Assembly: GCA_004524425.1 (NCBI GenBank) | Contig: SDNN01000082.1 | Coordinates: 1 to 11,073, forward strand | DNA: 11,073 bases | DNA from: Promethearchaeota archaeon | GTDB lineage: Archaea; Asgardarchaeota; Lokiarchaeia; Sigynarchaeales; SOKP01 | Direction: 5' to 3' | Shown: in pieces, positions 6,797 to 11,073 of the stretch | Layout of the letters: every line of letters begins with the position of its first letter | Position numbering within the stretch: the first letter of the stretch is position 1 | Translations under genes and position numbers: made by a program | The notes under the pieces: model-generated | The model's database searches: none | Told to the model about the DNA's origin: nothing | Seen by the model: the letters and a program-made list of their open reading frames with translations, nothing else

Positions 6797-7243
6797 TTAG
6801 CTTCTTTCTATAAATAAATATTTACCTTTTCTAACAAAAATCACATTAATTTTTGAATTTTTAGCTCTCCTACGAAGCTCAGCATCATTCGTAGCCATAT
6901 ACACCCTTCTAAAATCGTTTTTAAATTCAAGACACCATCTTAATAAGAAATCATCTGTAGTTTCGTCTTTTTCTTTAACTTCATCAACAAAATAGAGAGG
7001 ATACACTTTCTCATTAATTTCCAAATATTTCATTCCCGCCTTGTATTGCCTTCTAAATTTAGAAAAAATTGATTCTCTTTTCATTTTAGCTTCCAATTCG
7101 TTTAAGCATTGCTTGAAAATATAAAATCTCGTTTTTCCTTCCATTTTTAGGTATATTTCGTTTAAATAATCAATTTTAAATTGAAATGGAACCAGAATAA
7201 AATTAGAATCGAGTACGACTAAATTAATGTTTTTGTAGCTCAA
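6797..7243 (-). CDS. PIN-domain ribonuclease, FCF1/VapC9-like
   Basis: A stand-alone PIN domain of 148 residues, predicted metal-dependent endoribonuclease. Acidic residues fit the active site: Asp12 in VVLDSNFIL, Glu49 in CLNELEAK, Asp97/Asp98 in TTDDFLLRW and Asp120 in MATNDAELRRR, followed by NVIFVRKGKYL. The LDSNFILVPFQFKID opening and TND-ELRRR ending resemble the archaeal FCF1/UTP24-type group linked to rRNA processing, although VapC toxins share the fold; no antitoxin-like gene lies beside it. Start: TTG at 7241-7243, overlapping the stop of the upstream GTPase (TTGA). No ATG lies before catalytic Asp12, so a non-ATG start is required. The overlap implies one mRNA and coupled translation with that GTPase. 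Composition is Lys/Phe/Tyr-rich and AT-rich. Confidence 0.82.
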   Translation of the reverse strand: MSYKNINLVVLDSNFILVPFQFKIDYLNEIYLKMEGKTRFYIFKQCLNELEAKMKRESIFSKFRRQYKAGMKYLEINEKVYPLYFVDEVKEKDETTDDFLLRWCLEFKNDFRRVYMATNDAELRRRAKNSKINVIFVRKGKYLFIERS

Positions 7244-7761
7244 AAGTTTTGGCGCTCTAATATTTGTTTGGTTAATAACTCAAATGCCTCCTTGACATTT
7301 TCTCCTGATTTGGAAGATATTTTCATGTATTCAAAGAGTTTATACCGCTCCTTAAATTGTGCTGCATAATCATCATCTACCATGATATCGTTTTCCAAAT
7401 CGAGTTTTGTTCCTAAAAAGAGAATGGGAAGAGAAGGATCTGCCCTACGACAAATGTCCACCCACTGTTGCAAATTTTCTAATGTCATGGGCCTAGTTAA
7501 ATCAAACATTAAGAGTGCTCCTTTTGCCCCAAGAACATAGCTTTCAAGTAAGAATCTAAAACGTTCTTGCCCTCCAAAGTCCCATAGCTGAAGCGTGCAC
7601 TGCTTTCCGTCAAGCTCTATTTCCTTTAGAAAGAATTCAACTCCAATGGTCATTTTAGTATCTGCACTAAATTTACCCTCCACGTAGCGATGTAACAGTG
7701 TTGTTTTGCCAACCCCACCTTCACCCGCAGTTAATATTTTCAGTATAAATTTCTTTGGCAT
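7240..7761 (-). CDS. Rab/Ras-like small GTPase (copy 2), coupled to the PIN gene
   Basis: A 173-residue G domain, paralogue of the GTPase at 6165-6686 with identical spacing of all motifs: GEGGVGKTT (13-21), TIGVEFF, WDFGGQERF (60-68), GTKLD (117-121) and SSKSG (149-153). The two differ mostly at 123-141 and the last 12 residues, surfaces that usually carry partner specificity. No C-terminal Cys or N-terminal lipidation signal. The TGA at 7240-7242 overlaps the TTG start of the PIN gene, so this GTPase heads a two-gene operon. Start: ATG at 7759-7761, about 10 bases after the GGGTT of a short leader. A TATA-like stretch at 7782-7796 would give a start only a few bases upstream of the ATG. Confidence 0.94.
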   Translation of the reverse strand: MPKKFILKILTAGEGGVGKTTLLHRYVEGKFSADTKMTIGVEFFLKEIELDGKQCTLQLWDFGGQERFRFLLESYVLGAKGALLMFDLTRPMTLENLQQWVDICRRADPSLPILFLGTKLDLENDIMVDDDYAAQFKERYKLFEYMKISSKSGENVKEAFELLTKQILERQNF

Positions 7762-8065
7762 TGAAGAACCCGTAATATTGATTTAATATTATAATTATTT
7801 TAATTTTAATATGTTCGCGTTTTAAGATAATTTTAAATTATATTAATTCTAAATATAATTTTTTATTTTTATTTTAATTATTTTAATTCACTAATAAAAC
7901 TCATTATTATTAAAATTATCACAAAAGATAATCCGTTGTTTTTTATCGAATGATTAAAACCAAATTATTTTTTTTCACTCAAAATTATAAATTCTTTTGA
8001 AAATTATATAACCCATAGCTAAGTCTAGAATATCGGTTTATTCTCTCAAATTGAGGGTAAAAAAA
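7762..8065. other. Divergent AT-rich intergenic region with promoters for both flanks
   Basis: About 300 bases, extremely AT-rich, with homopolymer runs and repeated TTTTAATT words but no protein-like frame and no structured RNA that I can see. It must contain the minus-strand promoter of the GTPase-PIN operon (candidate TATA at 7782-7796) and the plus-strand promoter of the cupin (candidate at 8003-8010). Confidence 0.5.
8000..8010 (+). promoter_or_regulatory. BRE/TATA-like promoter of the DUF861-type cupin
   Basis: A purine-rich GAAAA is followed directly by TTATATAA, a good BRE/TATA arrangement. It predicts a start near 8033-8037 and a leader of about 30 bases containing the GAGG ribosome-binding site at 8053-8056. 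Confidence 0.45.
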
Positions 8066-8359
8066 ATGAAAATGAAAAAAAAAGTACCAACGGAAGATGA
8101 ATTAGAAAAAATTAAGGTGAAAAGTTGGGGCACATGGAGCAAAGAAAAGAGTAAGTTTGATTGGTCTTACGGAGATACTGAAACTTGCTACGTCCTTGAA
8201 GGTGAGGTTGAAGTCGTAGACGACGCTACAGGAGAGAAAATAGAATTTAAGAAAGGAGACCTCGTGCAGTTCGAAAAAGGTCTTAAATGTGTCTGGAACG
8301 TAAAAAAACCAATAAGAAAATATTATAGCTTCGATTATGAATTTGGAGAATTAGATTAA
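8066..8359 (+). CDS. Cupin protein, DUF861 (cupin_3) type
   Basis: A small cupin (97 residues from this ATG) resembling the DUF861/cupin_3 family, to which ureidoglycine aminohydrolase belongs. Seen: SWGTWSKEKSKFDWSYGDTE, then YVLEGEVEVVDD, EFKKGDLVQFEKGLKCVWNV and KPIRKYYSF, which follow the family pattern of Trp, an ETxYVLEGE turn, KGDxVxF and a final PxRKYY. Motif 1 lacks the HxH pair seen in the cupin at 4393-4743, as is common in DUF861 members; the metal site and reaction are therefore uncertain. Start choice: an upstream in-frame TTG exists at 8051, but GAGG at 8053-8056 lies 9 bases before ATG 8066 and overlaps that codon, so it is better read as the ribosome-binding site. A T-tract follows the stop. 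Confidence 0.85.
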   Translation: MKMKKKVPTEDELEKIKVKSWGTWSKEKSKFDWSYGDTETCYVLEGEVEVVDDATGEKIEFKKGDLVQFEKGLKCVWNVKKPIRKYYSFDYEFGELD

Positions 8360-8378
8360 AATTCATTTAATAAGCTAA

Positions 8379-8399
8379 TTTTTTTTGTTTTACTTTTTT
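8379..8399 (+). terminator. T-rich terminator after the DUF861-type cupin
   Basis: Two T runs (TTTTTTTTTTG then TTTTACTTTTTT) begin about 20 bases after the cupin stop, a typical archaeal termination tract without a hairpin. Confidence 0.5.
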
Positions 8400-8437
8400 A
8401 TGGATTCACAATTATCAAGCACAAGACACCTTAATCG

Positions 8438-8989
8438 CTAAATGCTCTCAAATCGCTTTTTTTCTCTACGCTCTTTCACTGAAATTTTTCTTTCCTCTAA
8501 ACGATTGTATTTAATTAACGTATCCAATATCGTTTTGATCTCGACCCTGGTCTTAATTTCATATTCCTTTAATTCTTCAAGCATTTCTTTTAAATCATAT
8601 CCTTGCGTGTATAATTCCACTATTTTGTTGACTGACTCGCTATGGTAAAAAATATAGTGCTTTTCAAGAAAAATTATGACCCAATCTTTATTTACTTGGT
8701 TTTGGGACATTTTAAACATGTAATTTTGAATTTTTCTTAATGGTTTATTTAAATATTTTGCCATAGTTCGATCTTCTACTCGATAATATTCCTTCATGAA
8801 TCTTAGTATCCTAACCTTTAGAATGATACTTGGAATATAAGATAAAATAAGTAAAGCAATACCAATTATAGTAATTACAATTGCGGCTATTATTTGTTCA
8901 TACAAAACTAAAATGAGGATAATGATGATGAGAATTACAAACCATAGTTTAATGACTCTTTTGAAGAAAACTACTATTTTGTTAGGCAT
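8438..8989 (-). CDS. Two-helix membrane protein with helical cytosolic domain, unknown
   Basis: I do not recognise this protein. Its 183 residues start with a short basic segment and two adjacent membrane helices, about 13-30 (IKLWFVILIIIILILVLY) and 33-55 (IAAIVITIIGIALLILSYI). A soluble, strongly charged helical region follows. Within it about 71-118 (RVEDRTMAKYLNKPLRK, then NKDWVIIFLEKHYIFYH) has the helix-helix-strand look of a winged-helix domain, and about 127-175 has two amphipathic helices with a possible second, weaker helix-turn-helix. The C-terminus is basic (KERREKKRFES). By the positive-inside rule both ends should be cytosolic. It could be a membrane-tethered regulator or a scaffold; the winged-helix reading is tentative. 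Start: ATG at 8987-8989, weak GGA upstream. Confidence 0.75.
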   Translation of the reverse strand: MPNKIVVFFKRVIKLWFVILIIIILILVLYEQIIAAIVITIIGIALLILSYIPSIILKVRILRFMKEYYRVEDRTMAKYLNKPLRKIQNYMFKMSQNQVNKDWVIIFLEKHYIFYHSESVNKIVELYTQGYDLKEMLEELKEYEIKTRVEIKTILDTLIKYNRLEERKISVKERREKKRFESI

Positions 8990-9010
8990 TTACTTTTCCG
9001 AATCGATATT

Positions 9011-9034
9011 AATTATGATGTATGATCATATAAT
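9011..9034. repeat. Imperfect inverted repeat, possible operator
   Basis: AATTATGAT (9011-9019) is mirrored by ATCATA-TAATT (9024-9034) with a two-base slip, and TATGATCATA at 9021-9030 is itself a perfect palindrome. It sits 22-45 bases upstream of the start of the membrane-protein gene, where a regulator could bind. Short palindromes arise easily in AT-rich DNA. Confidence 0.3.
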
Positions 9035-9209
9035 TGATTCCATTTAAAATTAATTTTTGATAATCAATGTAGTTTAAAAATTAAAATGATAAAACCCAGT
9101 AAAACATGCATTCATAAATTCTGATGGAAAAATTTAGTGCGAGTGGATGACTTTTTGATTAATTTAAAATGGATTAAATGATAGATCAATGATCAGTATC
9201 GTCTAAATT

Positions 9210-9224
9210 AAAAAAGTTTAATTA
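9210..9224 (+). promoter_or_regulatory. BRE/TATA-like promoter of the 5S rRNA
   Basis: AAAAAAG followed by TTTAATTA (9217-9224) gives a predicted start near 9243-9249, at the left arm of the inverted repeat that encloses the 5S rRNA. Confidence 0.4.
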
Positions 9225-9248
9225 TTATCTTTTACTTTAAAGAATATA

Positions 9249-9427
9249 ATTTTACCTCATGTATAGCATTTAGCTTAACGCCGGAACCATCCGAACCCGG
9301 AAGTTAAACTCGATAGCGTTGGCAATAGTACTGTAGTTATTGTCTATGGGAAATGCCAAACTGTGAGTTCGCTTACGGTCATAGCTTTCGAAGATAATAC
9401 CCGGACACGTCACTCGTGAGGTAAAAT
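9249..9427 (+). repeat. Inverted repeat enclosing the 5S rRNA (putative processing stem)
   Basis: Bases 9249-9259 (ATTTTACCTCA) are perfectly complementary to 9417-9427 (TGAGGTAAAAT). The helix extends inward by one U-G and one G-C pair to 13 bp (9249-9261 with 9415-9427). In the permuted reading the arms leave from loop C and close the precursor RNA, as the long processing stems do around archaeal 16S and 23S rRNA. In the alternative, normal-order reading this would be helix I itself. Confidence 0.75.
9281..9408 (+). rRNA. 5S ribosomal RNA, circularly permuted (3' half precedes 5' half)
   Basis: All 5S elements are present but rotated. First comes the loop C end and helix III 3' strand, CCATCCGAACCCGGAAG (9287-9303), then the helix II 3' strand CTCGATAGC (9309-9317). 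Helix IV (TTGGC 9319-9323 with GCCAA 9355-9359) encloses an archaeal helix V/loop E region (AGTACTGTAG, then CTATGGGAAA). Next the helix I 3' strand ACTGTGAG (9360-9367), a TTCG tetraloop (9368-9371) and the helix I 5' strand CTTACGGT (9372-9379), eight pairs. Then the conserved CGGTCATAGC (9376-9385), helix II 5' strand GCTTTCGA (9384-9391; seven Watson-Crick pairs plus one U-U) and loop B running into CCCGG (9400-9404), which pairs with CCGG 9297-9300. The opening is in loop C; the core is about 120 nt, normal for 5S. Exact mature ends are not visible. Alternative: normal order with an insertion of about 55 nt. Confidence 0.85.
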
Positions 9428-9440
9428 ATAAAATTTACAC

Positions 9441-9457
9441 TTGATTTTATTCATTTT
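9441..9457 (+). terminator. T-rich terminator after the 5S rRNA
   Basis: TTGATTTTATTCATTTT follows the right arm of the inverted repeat by about 14 bases and fits a hairpin-free archaeal terminator for the 5S transcript. Confidence 0.4.
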
Positions 9458-9517
9458 CAAAATGATTAAAATAGTAACAGTTAAATTTTTAGACCAAAAG
9501 ATTAACACTATAAGCAA

Positions 9518-9525
9518 TTTATAAT
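9518..9525 (+). promoter_or_regulatory. TATA-like element of the multi-pass membrane protein gene
   Basis: TTTATAAT lies only 15 bases before the ATG at 9541, close enough for transcription to begin at or just before the start codon. With no ribosome-binding site visible, a leaderless mRNA is likely (inference). Confidence 0.35.
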
Positions 9526-9540
9526 AGCCCCCTATTCTAT

Positions 9541-10107
9541 ATGATATTTCAACTATTATTAAAGAACGTGGAATGGTATCAATACATCATAAACGCCATT
9601 ATAGTCATTATTGGCAGAGCTCTTGATATTATTTCCACGAGATATGTCACTAAAGAATTAAAACTTGAAACCAATAAACTTGCACGCCGACTTGGGTGGA
9701 AGGGGGCAATATTTCTCCAAATTCCACTCATCATTCTGGGATGTTTAGATTTTTATTTTGCTCTATTCATATTTTTCTGGAGTCTTTTTCTTTTTGCTAA
9801 CAATATAGAAGGAAGTTGGTACATAAAAGAAGTTGGTGAAGAAAATTATAAAGAAGAAATTAAATCTCATCTAAAAAATTCTAAGACATGGAAAATTATA
9901 GTGGGAGAAACCTCTCACATCTTTACATTTTCGTTATCTGGGCTCTTAATTTTGGTCTTTTTGTTTGTTTTAGAAGATATTATGGCTGTAATCTTTATAT
10001 GCATCGCATTAATTTGTCAAGGTGGTCTTTCTACCTTTAGATCGATCCAATTTCTGGTCTCTTTAAAAAAAGAAAATCAAGTTAATAGAAAAAAAGAAGA
10101 AAAATAA
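9541..10107 (+). CDS. Multi-pass membrane protein, unknown
   Basis: A 188-residue protein, mostly hydrophobic. Predicted membrane segments: about 16-34 (INAIIVIIGRALDIISTRY), 56-72 (AIFLQIPLIILGCLDFY), 73-87 (FALFIFFWSLFLFAN), 127-145 and 147-165. A charged loop lies at about 95-117 and the C-terminus is strongly basic (VNRKKEEK). The segment RALDIISTRYVTKELKLETN, followed by KLARRLGW, resembles the D-x2-S/T ... E-x-N-x-L-x-R-x-L-G signature of small archaeal and bacterial membrane families such as DUF5658, with a polar Asp inside the first helix; this is a pattern match from memory, not a confirmed family. Function unknown. It lies between the 5S rRNA and a convergent peptidase gene whose stop is 6 bases away. 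Start: first ATG, no ribosome-binding site. Confidence 0.78.
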   Translation: MIFQLLLKNVEWYQYIINAIIVIIGRALDIISTRYVTKELKLETNKLARRLGWKGAIFLQIPLIILGCLDFYFALFIFFWSLFLFANNIEGSWYIKEVGEENYKEEIKSHLKNSKTWKIIVGETSHIFTFSLSGLLILVFLFVLEDIMAVIFICIALICQGGLSTFRSIQFLVSLKKENQVNRKKEEK

Positions 10108-10113
10108 ATTTCA

Positions 10114-11073
10114 TCATTCACGTTTTAGAATCTTGAGATATTTTCTGTATCCTTGGTGATGTTTGATAAATGTAACTCCTACGAAAAAAACAATCAAAAC
10201 GGAAGATACAATAAGCAGGTAATATGCAATTGGAGTGGAAATTGAGATCTTAACCATCTCATCCTCCAATGTTTTTCTATTATTTGCCCAATCTCTTCCA
10301 ACTAGTAAAAAATAATATTCTCCAGGGTCTAATTTATGTAGGGTGCACATAAAAATATCATCATCATATTCAAATCTGTGGATCATTTCATGAAATTCGT
10401 AATCTTCAAAGTCTATAGAATTAGATTGCAATAAATATACGCTTTGCATCCCGGATTGTGAATCATGCACATCAGCTTCAAAACAGATATTATCAGATAC
10501 AGTTGCTAATTTTGGAGTGTAATTTTCATCATCAAATTTAGGATCCAGATCATCTGCTAAAGTTGTAAAATTGAAATATGAGGGTTTTAAGTTATGACCA
10601 GTAATGACCACGCTGTAATTTTCATTTTCTTGTACAGGAAGTCGAAAATCAACTTTTCCCTGGATGTCCCCATATAACGTGCGATATTTTCCATCGGGAG
10701 TGTTCAGATGTACTCTTGGCCATGATATAGGATTGCTATTATTGTCTCTCACCACGAAAGAAAGCAATTCCCCTTCAAATATGGGTCTCGTAAACGGATT
10801 TGTTGCATTTTTAGGAATATCGGTATAAATATCTACCTCTGGCGCACCCAACAAACAATACGTCAGCAGCTGCTTTCTTTCATAATCATAATCTAGTGAA
10901 CCTGGTCCATCTTCATAATAATCGCTTTCGATATATGAGACTTTCGAATCATATAGTGCTCTTCCAGGCTGAAATTTCTTGTTTTGAAAGAATTCCATCC
11001 AGAATAGTTTAGCATTTCCTCGATTTAATTCTTCCAATTGATAATCATCTGTAAAGTACCATGAGGTCCTTAG
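10114..11073 (-). CDS. Gingipain-type (peptidase C25) cell-surface protein, C-terminal part (5' end outside window)
   Basis: The frame runs open through the right edge (319 residues visible), so the in-frame TTG at 11037 is not the start. The first 80 or so residues resemble the end of a C25 cysteine peptidase domain: NAKLFWMEFFQ, GRALYDSKVSYI and ERKQLLTYCLLGAPEVDIYT, the last matching the LLGDPEV-type close of that domain. Next, about 100-172 looks like an Ig-like or carboxypeptidase-regulatory domain (GELLSFVVRD, then VHLNTPDGKYRT and DIQGKVDFRLP). A second beta-rich region follows, with CTLHKLDPGEYYFLLVGRD. About 283-303 is a membrane helix (AYYLLIVSSVLIVFFVGVTFI), then a short basic tail. 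Inferred topology: catalytic region outside, tail inside. The catalytic His/Cys would lie off the window, so activity cannot be judged. Confidence 0.8.
   Translation of the reverse strand, partial: LRTSWYFTDDYQLEELNRGNAKLFWMEFFQNKKFQPGRALYDSKVSYIESDYYEDGPGSLDYDYERKQLLTYCLLGAPEVDIYTDIPKNATNPFTRPIFEGELLSFVVRDNNSNPISWPRVHLNTPDGKYRTLYGDIQGKVDFRLPVQENENYSVVITGHNLKPSYFNFTTLADDLDPKFDDENYTPKLATVSDNICFEADVHDSQSGMQSVYLLQSNSIDFEDYEFHEMIHRFEYDDDIFMCTLHKLDPGEYYFLLVGRDWANNRKTLEDEMVKISISTPIAYYLLIVSSVLIVFFVGVTFIKHHQGYRKYLKILKRE

Larger units (their letters stand above)
8990..9248. other. Intergenic region upstream of the 5S rRNA
   Basis: AT-rich, with no protein-like frame or tRNA seen. It contains a perfect 10-base palindrome (TATGATCATA, 9021-9030) inside a looser inverted repeat (9011-9034) just upstream of the minus-strand membrane-protein gene, and a BRE/TATA-like element near 9210-9224 for the 5S rRNA. 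Confidence 0.45.

Noticed and set aside
6797..7243. The PIN gene as a VapC toxin of a toxin-antitoxin pair
   Set aside because: No small antitoxin-like gene overlaps or adjoins it; its partner is a 173-residue GTPase, and the motif pattern is closer to the FCF1/VapC9-like archaeal group.
7800..7900. Repeated TTTTAATT words that might be a repeat array or origin element
   Set aside because: Irregular spacing and unit length in very AT-rich DNA; no conserved origin-box motif and no replication gene nearby.
9360..9414. Reading the 55 bases as a simple insertion between helix IV and helix I of a normally ordered 5S rRNA
   Set aside because: Kept only as an alternative. The segment holds the archaeal 5S 5' signature (CGGTCATAGC, then AATACCCGGAC) in the right order, and its helix II strand pairs better with the 3' half than the upstream strand does. 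A random insert would not.
1..11073. CRISPR arrays, tRNA genes, insertion sequences, integrases
   Set aside because: No regularly spaced repeats, no T-loop or anticodon-arm patterns, and no transposase or recombinase motifs were seen on either strand.

Overview
The window most resembles an Asgard archaeon (Lokiarchaeia-like): AT-rich intergenic DNA, archaeal information-processing proteins (aIF1A, Spt5/NusG), an archaeal-type 5S rRNA with TATA-like promoters, two Rab/Ras-like small GTPases, a longin/roadblock-like protein and a membrane-anchored gingipain-type (C25) peptidase. The lineage is inferred from gene content; there is no 16S rRNA here to confirm it.

Layout. 1-270 (+) is the tail of an acyl-CoA dehydrogenase that faces, tail to tail, a complete paralogue (529-1818, -) ending at a strong hairpin/T-tract terminator. 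1980-2759 (-) encodes a longin plus roadblock-like protein. 2766-3070 is mostly non-coding but holds a possible 45-codon ORF. 3071-4743 (-) is a small cupin, aIF1A and Spt5 with a long acidic tail. 4916-6103 (+) is an iron-alcohol-dehydrogenase homologue with altered metal-site residues. 6165-7761 (-) is a GTPase, a PIN-domain RNase and a second, paralogous GTPase; the PIN gene overlaps the end of the upstream GTPase by 4 bases. 8066-8359 (+) is a DUF861-type cupin, 8438-8989 (-) a two-helix membrane protein, about 9281-9408 (+) a 5S rRNA, 9541-10107 (+) a multi-pass membrane protein, and 10114-11073 (-) the C-terminal part of a C25-type peptidase.

The main result is the 5S rRNA. Its conserved elements are in the wrong linear order: the 3' half (loop C end, helix III 3' strand, helix II 3' strand, helices IV/V, helix I 3' strand) comes first, then a UUCG tetraloop, then the 5' half (helix I 5' strand, the conserved CGGUCAUAGC, helix II 5' strand, loop B and CCCGG of helix III). 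This is a circularly permuted 5S rRNA opened in loop C, with helix I closed by the tetraloop. A perfect 11-bp (13-bp with one wobble) inverted repeat flanks it and could be a processing stem. Upstream lies what looks like a second, degenerate 5' half, so the locus may preserve a tandem-duplication intermediate. The alternative reading is a normally ordered 5S with an insertion of about 55 nt between helix IV and helix I.

The GTPases, the longin/roadblock-like protein and the PIN RNase fit an Asgard small-GTPase regulatory set. Spt5, aIF1A and the 5S rRNA are housekeeping genes.
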